Of a stretch of DNA of 64,000 nucleotides, positions 10,936-21,800 are shown piece after piece (the first letter of the stretch is position 1; each line of letters starts with the position of its first letter). The DNA lies in the NCBI GenBank assembly GCA_039654915.1, contig CM077599.1, forward strand, positions 18,850,501-18,914,500. Direction: 5' to 3'. Made by a program: the position numbers and the translations under genes. The notes under the pieces are model-generated. The model did no database searches. It was not told the DNA's origin and saw only the letters and a program-made list of their open reading frames with translations. This DNA comes from Aquilaria yunnanensis (taxonomy: Eukaryota > Streptophyta > Magnoliopsida > Malvales > Thymelaeaceae).

Positions 10936-10974
10936 TTCGTTTTCTTCATCTCTTTAATTAATTAATTCTACGGA

Positions 10975-11850
10975 CACCAGAAACCATGAAACAAAAGGAC
11001 AACTCCTATCCTATATACGCAAATATGTTTATACAGAAAGAGGGAGATACAAAGGATTATATCTATATCTATATATATAGGTTCAAAAAATAAATGATTT
11101 ATAGGTTTTGTTTCAACTATTAACTAAAAGTTACTAAAATTTTCACTTCTATTTGTAAATTTTTTTTAATCAAATCCTACTCATTTTTATCCATTGCCTG
11201 AAAATGGATTTTGGACGTTGTAAGATGGCAAACTTCATATGACAGTAAATGATACAAAAGATTTATTTTACTGAATACAATAAACTTAATTAATTTCATC
11301 GTATAGTAAACAAGATATATAACTAATCTTATACATAATTTTACCATATTGTATACAAGACCTTGAGATGAATAAACTTCTTTTTTTTTCCTGCACCTCT
11401 AGTCTAGTGAGATATTTATAGGTGGATACAAGGTGGTCTGATGTAGAATAAACACATGCTTATCATCAAATTCTCTTGTATACAATTATCTCAAGAGACA
11501 TTTAATATGATGATTATCTGTTCTATTTATCCAATTATTTAATTTAAAAGGACCAATGGAACAATTCTATAATATATTTTGCCACATGCCCATTTGCTTG
11601 ATTTTTGGGTTTTGACTTACAAACCCATTTCATTATCATGGATTGGGAAACTATGTCATAAGTTTGCATAATAGATCTTCATTTGGGACATTCAGTAATA
11701 CTAGTATATTTTTTTACTCCTAACATTAGATTTTTTGGATCTACACCTTTAATCCAATGTGCTTTTGAGTTTTGAACACCAATTTTCAAAATGAAATAGA
11801 CTTTTTATTTGGGTTTAATTTATTCTTAACCCAACAACATTTCAAAGTCT
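10975..11850. other. Spacer between the two SPH genes
   Basis: AT-rich and non-coding. It contains a run of TATATC/TATATA at about 11060-11080 which, on the minus strand, lies some 130 bp upstream of the 10935 start codon and could include its TATA element. Nothing else is recognisable. Confidence 0.4.
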
Positions 11851-11853
11851 ATT

Positions 11854-12315
11854 TCATGTGCGGGGGCCCCATTTGTACTTAAAATTAAAACGCTTCTTCT
11901 CCCTGTGATACAAATAAATGCCGTCATCCTGCGCCTTCCAAGTGCAAGGATCGCCCCCACATTGTCCGAGGATGAATTTGTCATTGGAAACAAAGGCATC
12001 GAAGACGACATGCCCGTCGGCCTTCCAGAAGTTGCAGAAGAAGAGGGTGCTGCCGGCAAAATTGATCCGGAATCCGAACTCGTACTGGCCGTTGGGGGGG
12101 AGGTGTTGCAGCTGCAAGTCGGTGTCGCCGGACTTGCAGTGAACGTCGAGGGGCTGGTTTCCGGAGAGACCGTTCAGTACTTGGACGTGACGCTTCTTGA
12201 ACAGCGGCGGGATGCCCATCACGGACGGGAGCGTCGTCTGGAAGATGACGATAAGTAGTGTTACAAAAACAAAACAGGAATTAGTACGACCGCTTGTTTG
12301 GTTCTTCATAGTCAT
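11854..12315 (-). CDS. S1-type self-incompatibility protein homologue (SPH), secreted
   Basis: A single-exon 153-residue protein. Signal peptide: FVFVTLLIVIFQTTLPSVMG (about residues 15-34). The mature region has VQVLNGLSGNQPLDVHCKSG, LPPNGQYEFGFRINF, LFFCNFWKADGH and CGGDPCTWKAQDDGIYLYH, which is the standard S1 family order with all four conserved cysteines. It is paralogous to the protein at 10459-10935 (shared NGLSGNQ, VHC, CTWxAQDD). Met at 12315 or a second Met two codons in (12309) could start it; both precede the signal peptide. Expected to be extracellular; the ligand or receptor is unknown. No intron is needed, typical for SPH genes. Confidence 0.9.
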   Translation of the reverse strand: MTMKNQTSGRTNSCFVFVTLLIVIFQTTLPSVMGIPPLFKKRHVQVLNGLSGNQPLDVHCKSGDTDLQLQHLPPNGQYEFGFRINFAGSTLFFCNFWKADGHVVFDAFVSNDKFILGQCGGDPCTWKAQDDGIYLYHREKKRFNFKYKWGPRT

Positions 12316-12800
12316 GACTTGGCTTTGACTTGAGAGGATCGAATGATGAAAATGTTTTTGATTTCAGCTTGTGTTTTATAAGGTGTGTGTGGCATTGGAT
12401 AGGGATGCGTTTTCTTTTTGCATAGAAATTAAATGGTAAGGATGAGACAATTTCTCCAACTTCTATATGTGTGAGCGGTTACACATGGAAAGTAATTAAA
12501 GAATGAGCCTGGCTAATATATTCTACTCCAACAAGTGTACGACCCTCATCATACATATCTTACACACTATTTTGTTTTATTTAATTTATTTTTTTTTTGT
12601 GTTAAATAATTGGACAAACAATTAATTAAATTGAAGATTTGAATTTAGGAACATCAAGACATTCTGTTTATTTTTAAAAAAGAAAACGAACGAAACGCAC
12701 TCCAAGAATCCCGATTAATTAAGGTAAAATAGGCAACCAGATTCCCTCTTAATTTCCTGAAGTCCCGGAGAGGAGAATATTCATCTCCACTGCAAGCTCT
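12316..12800. other. Upstream region of the SPH gene
   Basis: Non-coding and AT-rich. A TTTTATAAGG-like motif near 12372-12382 (minus strand CCTTATAAAA) is a good TATA candidate about 60 bp upstream of the 12315 start codon. Confidence 0.45.
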
Positions 12801-12809
12801 TAATAGCAT

Positions 12810-14332
12810 GGGAAATTTATAATTACTCTCAGGTTTATCCTAACTTACAGTTTGTCTTTTTATTTTTAAAAACCTACACTTTAACTTTAGATTTTTTATA
12901 CTGTCCAATAATAACTTTTAAAATTGTAATTTAAACCATACGATAATCATCTTTCAATAATATTGGTCTCTTCAATATTTTTTTTATAGTTAATTGATAT
13001 TTTAAATTATGCCAAAATATATCTTCAGCCCCCAAACTCAGCTGACTAGGACACTTAACCCCCATAGACTTCAACTCAAGCCAACTCAGCCCCTGAACTT
13101 AGTTAAGTAGGCCAATCAGCCCCATTGACCATCACGTGTGGTGATGTGATTTCAATAACTATAACAACGTTTGTCCTCCCAAGTTTGGTGGCACGATAAA
13201 TCCTTGGGGTTAGAACTATAACTAAATATAAACAACGAGGAGTAAATTCGTAATTATTTTCTATAGATAACAACAAAGAAAGTTATATAACCTCTCCCAA
13301 ACTTCATGATTGTTTCATAATCTATTCTAATTTTCTAAACTTTATAAAACACTCATCGTCTTCCTCAGGACCTCTTTGTCCTATTCTAACCCTTCTTAAA
13401 TGCTACACCCAGAAATCCCCAGGTAAAGGGCACCGTTTTCCGCCAGCTCCTCTACTTCAATTAGCACTACTACCATCAACACTTATTCACCAAAGACAAA
13501 CCCACCTCCCACTGGTCCTCTAATGTCATTCCCCCTTTGTTTGCATAGTCATGGCAGAGGACAAAACAAATGAAGAGCACCAATCGAATAGATAATGGAA
13601 ATTTCATGGGTGCAGATGAAGATATGGAGGTGATCACTCATTCTCCTAGGACTTTTTGGGCAATGAACCTATTCATGAGCGAATTTTCCAACCAAGAGAT
13701 TTAGAGGAACCAGAATATGCAGCATAGCCGACAAGGATGCAATCTGGCATGGATGCTGATGTAGAGATCGAGCAAGGAAACGAACAAGAGGGTGTATGTG
13801 TGCCCTGAACTCACTTGCATCCACCACGATTTGTCGAGGCTTTGGGGGATCTCACGGTCAATAAGAAACATTCTATAGAAAAACATGGCATGACATAGAT
13901 GGGGCAAACGATGTTAAAGACAACGATCACATGACGGCACATGTGGGTCAAAAGGGTTGACTAGCCAATCTAACCAAGTTCTATGTCTGAGTTGGCCCGA
14001 GTTGAAGTTTAGGGGGTAATTGTCCTAGTCGGCAGAGTTTAGAGGGCAAGAATGTATTTTGGCCTTTAAATTATCATTTTTTTTCTTTTTTGTATATGCA
14101 TTTTTCTTCCAATAAATGCATATCAATATTTTTTAAAGGTCGGTTAGCTATGAAAAAAATATCAAAAATCTTGAAATTACTAAAACATAGTTATAAAATA
14201 GTTTAATTTAAAGTTTCAGAAGTTGTTGTCGGATATTATAAAGAAAATAGGGGATAAAGTGTAGGTTTTTGAAAATAAAAGGGACAAAATATAGATTAGA
14301 TCAAACCACGATGAGGCTTTTGTAATTTACCC
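12810..14332. mobile_element. MULE-type MITE (outer), host to a nested element
   Basis: Starts GGGAAATTTATAATTAC and ends TTTTGTAATTTACCC; the inverted ends are similar but diverged. They belong to the same family as the MITE at 31251-31701, with shared phrases such as 'aaagtgtaggttt' and 'aaaatatag' on the right arm. Flanks show a diverged 9-bp duplication (TAATAGCAT at 12801-12809, TAATAGGGA at 14333-14341). Without the nested insert the element is about 460 bp. No coding capacity. Confidence 0.65.
13011..14064. mobile_element. MULE-type element nested in the MITE, about 100-bp inverted repeats
   Basis: The left arm (GCCAAAATATATCTTCAGCC, then CTGACTAGGACA, ACTTCAACTCAAGCCAACTC) is the inverse of the right arm (14064 leftwards: GGCCAAAATACATTCTTGCC, CCGACTAGGACAATTACCCC, AACTTCAACTCGGGCCAACTC), so the terminal inverted repeat is about 100 bp. 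A perfect 10-bp target duplication TTTAAATTAT flanks it (13001-13010, 14065-14074). Long TIRs with a 9-10-bp duplication indicate the Mutator superfamily. The interior (about 13150-13950) has short open frames without recognisable domains. Confidence 0.85.
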
Positions 14333-14341
14333 TAATAGGGA

Positions 14342-15225
14342 ATTAATTTTTTCTAGAATAAAGTCTTCTTATAATGCTACAACTTACTGATAATTTATCA
14401 GAGCCCAATCATAACTCAGTTATAGTTCTTTCATATCTAACAAGTGTTCATGTAATGGTGTGTCAGATAATTACTCCACCACAATTTTTACCTTTCAATA
14501 TTATTAACTTTTGATTTTATTATATATGTAGATTTTATGATTTTCATGTTAAAGTGATCTCACCTTTGAGTTTGAAAATGGTAGAAGTGCAAAAGCTCCC
14601 CTTGAAATTTAGTTAAAGTTACAATTATTCCTATATTCTGTTTTAGAAACCTTTTAAAATACCTTATTTTGGATACTAAATTATTCCTATATTCTGTTTT
14701 AGAAACCTTTTAAAATACCTTATTTTGGATACTAAATTTAATAAATTATTAATTACACATTAAGACCTAACTTTTAGTTCTTGTCATTGTTTAAGCTAAT
14801 GGATTAATTATACATTTTTATTTAATTTCATTCTTTGTATTTATTTTTTACATTTCAATTTTTTATTCTATCTAATCAAGAAAACGTTTTGTTTTTTAAA
14901 ATAATTAGTTCTCACTTTTATTTTTCACCTCACATTTTTCAAAACCTTGTTATGGTAACTGTTAAACCTAAGGACCATAATATGGTGAGTAACCTGTCAC
15001 TTTTCATGATTGAAGTATATTACGTACATCTTATAGAATTTTCTTAAAGCTAAAACTAAATAAATGATGAAGCTCTTTTGTGCAAAGAAATTTCAATCTT
15101 AAAACCCTTCTCATTTAAATTAATAAATGATGATTTTTTTAATAATTTTATATTTATATATTTTTTATTAATTAATTACAATGTCATTTTTAAAATGGTT
15201 ATTAATCTTCTTACAGAAATACGCA
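14342..15225. other. AT-rich spacer with a 56-bp perfect tandem duplication
   Basis: No genes recognised. Bases 14623-14678 are repeated exactly at 14679-14734 (unit beginning AATTATTCCTATATTCTG). The rest is low-complexity AT-rich sequence. Confidence 0.6.
14623..14734. repeat. Perfect 56-bp tandem duplication
   Basis: Two adjacent copies with no mismatch seen, each starting AATTATTCC and ending TTGGATACT. Its identity suggests a recent slippage or an unequal exchange event. Confidence 0.9.
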
Positions 15226-15228
15226 TGA

Positions 15229-15610
15229 CACTACTAAAAAATAACCATTTTCCAACAGCCAACTTTCTAACGGCGAGGCTGTTGGAAATTTCCAACATAA
15301 TGAGCTGTTGGAAAAATGGGGGATGTATTTCCAATGGTCTACTTGTTGGAAAATTTGAAGATAATATTTTCCAATGGCTTGGCCGTTAGAAATTTTGAAC
15401 ATGTTGAGCTGTTGGAAATACAATCATTGGAAATTTCAGAACTTCAATTTTCAATGCAAAGCTGTTGGAAATTCTTTCATTGGAAATTTTCAATGTGAGG
15501 CTGTTGAAAATTCTCGTGTTGGAAAATGGTGGTATTGAACCAAGAGTTTACAGTTTTAGAAAGTAAAGTAATATTTTGAAACTATTTTGTTATGAATAAT
15601 AATAATAATA

Positions 15611-15655
<45 letters not shown>

Positions 15656-15677
15656 ACATATATATATCAATATATTT

Positions 15678-15715
<38 letters not shown>

Positions 15716-15822
15716 TGATATATAAATAAAAACATATAAAAGCCCTGCCCATAAAATTTTACAATTTTAGTAAGTAAAGTAGTATTTTAAATATATTTTA
15801 TTATAAATAATAGTAATAGTAA

Positions 15823-15861
<39 letters not shown>

Positions 15862-15890
15862 AATATTTCTTGTATATCATATTTATTTAT

Positions 15891-15938
<48 letters not shown>

Positions 15939-17272
15939 AACATATTTGGTTGTGTGTGTGTGTGTGCGCGCATGCATATCTTTATAATAATAATAACAAT
16001 AATTATAATATAGTTGTGACTGTATATATATTTATATATCATATATAATGCATAAGGATATATTCAATTTATTTAATATAATGTATAATAATATATACAA
16101 CAATATATAATATAGCATAATGTATAATAATATAATACATTTAATATATATCAACTAATAATAATATATATCATATATTAAATCCATATCAAAGTATCAA
16201 GCTAACCCAACTTATTTGACCCAACTAATTGAACCAAAGCTACCCAGACTTAATCTAACTCTAGTTTTATATACTCATATATCACCTCTTTTCACTCTCA
16301 CCTCATTGCCCTCTACTCTCTACCCTTTTCTGCCTTGCCCTCTGCTCTCTCACCCACATCGCTCCCTTCATCTTCTTTTACCCTCATCCCTCTTCTCTCA
16401 TCCGAATCTCACCTTTCTCATCCGATTCGCTTCTGTCGGTCATTCATCTCATTGTCATCTTTGCGCCAGAACCCTTTTCTGTCTCACTGTGGTCTGCTCG
16501 CCGTTCATTCCCGTGCTCGGCTTCTCAGCTCACCGATCGCCATGATCCGCTTTGTTGTTCATCGCTGGTCATCGTTCGTTGCTCCTCATCTGCCACCTTG
16601 GCTTCTTTGTTTGCGATTCATCACCATTGTCGTCCGCCTTGACTCCTCGCTCCGCCACGTTCCTCCACCTACTGCATTTGCAGATATGGGTTTTGAATTT
16701 TTGTACTTTATGTTTTTAAAATTTGTGGATCTGGTTTTATATTGTGGTTTTGTCATTTTTTTTTTATTTTATGTTATATTTGTGCAGATCTATTTTGAGT
16801 GTGACTTTTGTGATTTTTTGTCGTTTATGTGATTTTGTTATTTTTGTAATTTTGTAATTCTGTGGTCTTTTTGATTTTGAATCTTGTAAATAAAAGATAT
16901 ATATTTTATTTTTTTATTAAAAAAAAAATATAATGGCCTGACCTTTGAAAATTTTCATTGGTTTGAGATGTTGACATATTTTCCAACAGCTTAGGCTATT
17001 GAAACTTTCTAACGGTCAAGTCGTTGGAAAACTGCTCAAACGGGGGAAGTAACTGTGTGATGTTAGGCCGTTGGAAATTTTTAATGGCTTATTTTCCAAC
17101 TGCTAGCAATTGGAAGTATACTAACGACAAAAAATTGAGTCATTGGAAAATTTTTTTCCAACATATGATTTGCCAACTGGCCTATTTCTAATAGTTTTGC
17201 ATTAGAAAAATCAATTTTCCAACGCAAAGCCATTGGAAAAGACCGTTGGAAATGCCTATTCTTTTAGTAGTG
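15229..17272. mobile_element. Non-autonomous CACTA (En/Spm) element
   Basis: Begins CACTACTAAAAAATA and ends TATTCTTTTAGTAGTG. The first 11 bases are perfectly inverted. A 3-bp duplication TGA flanks it (15226-15228, 17273-17275), the CACTA hallmark. Both ends carry many direct and inverted copies of a subterminal repeat of the form TTTCCAACGGCC / GGCTGTTGGAAA (about 15250-15535 and 16975-17255), where CACTA transposases bind. There is no transposase. The interior holds dinucleotide repeats (15616-15966) and a C/T-rich block (about 16280-16680) that looks like a captured leader or first exon of unknown origin. Confidence 0.9.
15614..15966. repeat. Cluster of dinucleotide repeats in inverted arrangement
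   Basis: A (TG)n tract at about 15617-15653 is followed about 30 bp later by a (CA)n tract (15680-15707), so the two can pair. A (TA)n tract follows at about 15824-15857, then (CA)n (15894-15934) and a short (TG)n (15953-15966), a second potential hairpin. All lie inside the CACTA element. Confidence 0.85.
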
Positions 17273-17275
17273 TGA

Positions 17276-18740
17276 GCAATTACAACTTGTAGACTAAAAG
17301 AAAATTAACTATTCTTGACCTTTTTTTAGTGTTAGTATTTACCGTACATGAATTTTTATATTATCATTATTGTTGTTATTGTTATTATTTATTTTATTGT
17401 TGTTAATTTAATTTCAATAGGTTGAGCAATTATGCATTTTTCTCATTTTTGAATTTAAAATAAAATATTATACAAACACCTTGGTTCATATTTAAATATT
17501 AACAATATAAAAACTACAGTGAATAGAAACTAGAATGGTTTCTAGCAAATCTATAATTAAGGAAATTGATGACCATTTTTAAGTAAGAGTATGTTAAAAA
17601 GCAATTAATCAACGAACAAATATATAAATAAAAAATTACAACAAAATGATCGGTGGTCGATTAATTCAAATGAAATAGATTTGAAAGCTTTCACATTACT
17701 ATAAAAATGTCGACTTATCATTTCTTTGATTTTAGCTGTAATAGTTGCCGTAATAAGTTTTAAAGAAAACGAGGAAAAGAATGTGGCAACCAATATTAAT
17801 TGCAAGGAAGATGGTGTTCTTAATTAGTAGAGGTAATCAAAATATTAAAATATAAAGTTAAAAATAAATACATACCACAAAAAGTAAATAAAATCTAAAC
17901 AATAGAGAAAAAAATAATTGAAAAATGTGAGTTAGAAGGAATGATATATATCAAAATATATTATCTCATCTCGAAAATACAACTTATGATTCAATTTATA
18001 ATTTAATAAAGAACTGAAAGTTATGGTCTCAAAGTATAATTAAACCATTGATTTTAACACACAAAATAAACAAATAAAATAATTGTAGATTTCTTAAAAT
18101 CTTAATGGGGTTGTCAGAGATTTATAAAGTATAAACGAGATAACAATAATTTTAACTAAAGCTAAGAGGTTTTTGAAAACCACATTCAAAATATAGATTA
18201 ACCACCAAATTCTCTAACACCATTAGCAAATCATTAGTCAACAACATGATATTAGTTGACGGTATGCATAACATGCACGTAAATTCAATAAGATTGAGAA
18301 ACACGTCCATCACTGTGACAGACCATTCATGTAAATCCAACTATAAGAAACATGTCCATCATCGTGACAAACAATCTCACACCCATCTCCTTAAACGAAA
18401 TGGGAAAAGTAATGAGAGTAGAATTGCTAATCTCATCAACAAGTATCTATAAACCAAACAACGCACTTGGCTACTTACATTGTCAGAGGCAATATGATTC
18501 CATAAGGTCAAAGGTCAAATATTACCACTCAATTAATATTGTATATACAGAATCAATTACTAGTAATAGAGTGAAAAGCACAATTCCTCAGGAAAATAGG
18601 ATGTTTCTTAATTTCTTAGAAACAATTATAAGTACAGTTTACAACACGCAACTTTGCAAACCAGAGGAGAAAATAGTTACTGATTATTACCAGTAACCCA
18701 ACAAACTACAGAGTATACAAAATCTACTAGCTGCAAAAAA
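17276..18740. other. AT-rich region downstream of RPAC1
   Basis: No genes recognised. Short frames (18152-18340, 18352-18696) lack domains. A small imperfect repeat with 'catcactgtgaca' / 'catcatcgtgaca' occurs at 18308-18366. Confidence 0.45.
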
Positions 18741-18816
18741 GTTACCGCCAAATTAATAAACATGCGACCTCGTTGCCAATTAAGTTCTCCCCTCTCCACA
18801 TCTGGCTAAGAAAATG

Positions 18817-21800
18817 TCAGGACAGCTCAGTGGTCACACGCTCACACTTCTCTTCTAAAATCTTCACAGCTTCCGTAAATAGCACCTCAGGAGGCAATAC
18901 TCCAGTCGATTCTATTTTAACTGAACAAGAAGATAAAACGAAAACGGATTATAATACTAGACCTTTTAAGAAGAAAGAAACTAGTAATAGCTACCTTCGG
19001 TTTATCCTAACAGACACCATCAATATGTTCCATGTTAAACACCTCGACCAAAAAAATAAGACCCTTGGAAACAGAAAGTATAAATTAAAAACAAAAATCA
19101 TCAATGCCACGGGAACAAAACTGTAGAGCATTCACTGCCAACAACTATCCGGAGTATTATATAAAAATCTTGGGCAGGCAATAAACAACAACAATCTGAG
19201 CTGCACACAGTGATAGAACCACATCACTCACATATGAAATGATCTTTCACACGACGTAAGGAGATGCGTTTGTCCCATTCTTCACCTCGTACACATTCTC
19301 TGCAAAGAGTGCAAGCTCGTGGTCTTGCTACAGTTGCCCTTTTCTTGCCTGCTTAAAATGGCTCCAGTAAGGTTTAGCTCACACAAACAAAATCAAAAAC
19401 ATTAACAAGGCTTAAAATAGAGTACTTCAATTCTCAGCACCATCTGGGAAGAATTCAATGAGAAAAAAACTAATTAACCTTCGCCAACGTCTTCTATATC
19501 AAATACATTAACGGGGCATTTATCTCTCAGTTCTTCAGCAAGTTCATCTTCCACTTCTTGTACCAATACAACCTACACAAGTAAAAGAAAAAAAGGGAAA
19601 GAAAGTTCAGCTCCAGAAGAAGCTATTAGAGAGACAGACGGATGGGACAGGGGGAGGATTAAGAATAAAGAAGGAATAAAATGACTTAATAGTCACCTCT
19701 GGAAGCATCCGATACCAAGCAGTGGCTACAGGAGACCATTTTGCATGTGTTTTACCCACACCTTTTACTGCATGTGCTTCCAGTTCAATTTCCTACCAAC
19801 CCAAAAGCACAAAATCATTTGGGCAGAGGCCCTTTAACAAAATTAATGCACAACTAATTCTGAGCATTTGAAAGGATTTGAGCAAATAGTTTCCAAAGAT
19901 TAGACTGAAAAGTTAAATATAAAAAACTCCTTAAAGTTGACATCTTGAGAAATGTAAATTAATATACAAGAGAACAACTTGGAAGTAGCTGACAAGCTGA
20001 TTTAGGGACAAAGCATTCATGGTTCTTGATTAGGGACAAAGCATTCACGGTTCTTGATTTGTCAAAGCTGACTTAGGGAGAAAGCATTCATGGTTCTTGA
20101 TTTGTCATACTTATCCAGCAATAATTACGAGACATACCTCACCCATTTGTGAAACAAGTTCAGGTTCACATCTATTGTAAGGCAATTTATTTGCATACTA
20201 ACTTACTTCACTTGACTTCGTGTTAGCTCTATGTGCAAGGAATCAGGTCCAAAATCACAGCCCTTGCTTTCTCACCATATATGAGAGGAGATGAGAAAAA
20301 TGAACAGATAAAATTAAGGGACAAACACTTGTAGTCCAACACAGCTATTGAACCCCGCTTAGCATGTGTTTGGACTTTAGAAACAAGTACTTGTTTGTAA
20401 AGAGATTAAATGAGTTCCACTACAGCATACTAAACTAACAGAGACTAAACTTGAATTAGTTGCACTTGGCAATTAATTTTTCCTTTTTAGGAAAGGCAAG
20501 TCTAATTTCTCTACCGTATTATATGCATTCCTAAACTTACTATCTGCATTGTTCCAATCAAATTAGTTTCCTTCTTTCTTTTGAAACACAAGTTTAATCC
20601 CAAGGATACTGTTTCCAATTAGCTTTTGTTGATCGCAACTTCAATTAAACACCATAAATTTTTTGTCTAAACTTTGTTTCCAAGTAATGGACAAACCACA
20701 AAGATGTACCAAATGAATCAGATACATCAAATGACCCTACCCCCATGAGTCCAGTTCTCCTGAAAGTGACAAACCATATACCCAAAGGCAAAACAGAAAC
20801 TGTCACATACTCTAGCCCTTTCTCAAGGCCTTTCTGTATGAATAGTTGTTCCATCAAAATTTAACTGTCAATATATCTTTTAAAATAATCCCGGATAAGA
20901 ACAGCCAAAAAATAAGAGTCATGCTCTAACCAATGCAATCTAACCTCAGAGGTGAAACTAATACAGGCTAAAAATTCCTATGACTTGTGAGTCTGGGATG
21001 GGAAGATCATGATCTAAGTCTACTATGTCATCAGGCAACAGCAGATATCTGAAGGCATAGAGTAGCCGCAATTACAAAAGCAAAGGAGGGCTTCTGTTCA
21101 CCTTGGTTTTCATTTTTCACAATAAAACCTTCTCTAATATTAGAAGATATTACAGCCTCAGTCATGCTTTCTATTTTCCCTTCCAAACGAATCCAGGTCC
21201 AAGCCATAAAAACATATTTCAAACTAGGTGGAGCAACCACAAAGCTAGAAAAGATTACCTGTCCAGGCCCAAGTCTGGCAATAGTTATATCTGGATGTTT
21301 GGGGCCAAGAGGATTTTCACGAAACTCAGGCAAAGAATCTTGGCTGCAACCAAATGAAGTGTAAGTCTCTGGTTTTGAGGTTGCTGTTTGATTAGTTGTC
21401 TCTGTAACAGATTCACTGCCTCCAGGTTTTGAGGTTGATGTTTGCCTGGTTGTCTCCCTAAGAAATTCACTGCCTCCAGGCAACCACTTCAATGTATCAG
21501 ATTTAACTGCAGTAAAGCATTTACCATCACTAAATACTGTGCCAACTAATGAAAGAGGAAGATTTGAACATTGTGTTTATACCTGTAATTCGTGGGCCAC
21601 GTTTTTCACAGTGAACATGGAGCTTGAAAACAATGGTATTCTTTTCATGGGATCGATCATTTTCTGGGAAAAATAGAGACAAATGTACCAGAAATTCAAA
21701 TACCACATGTGCAAAAATCACACAAAAAAAACCTGACCTATATGTCAAAAACCAGGATATATATTATGGCAAACCTGACATATACTCAAACTTCCTTGGA

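Noticed and set aside
10574..10957. Plus-strand frame of 127 codons and minus-strand frame of 93 codons over the first SPH gene
   Set aside because: Shadows of the SPH coding sequence, which alone has signal peptide and conserved cysteines.
16216..16832. Two overlapping plus-strand frames of 109 and 165 codons
   Set aside because: They arise from C/T-rich low-complexity DNA inside the CACTA element and show Ser/Leu/Pro bias without a domain.
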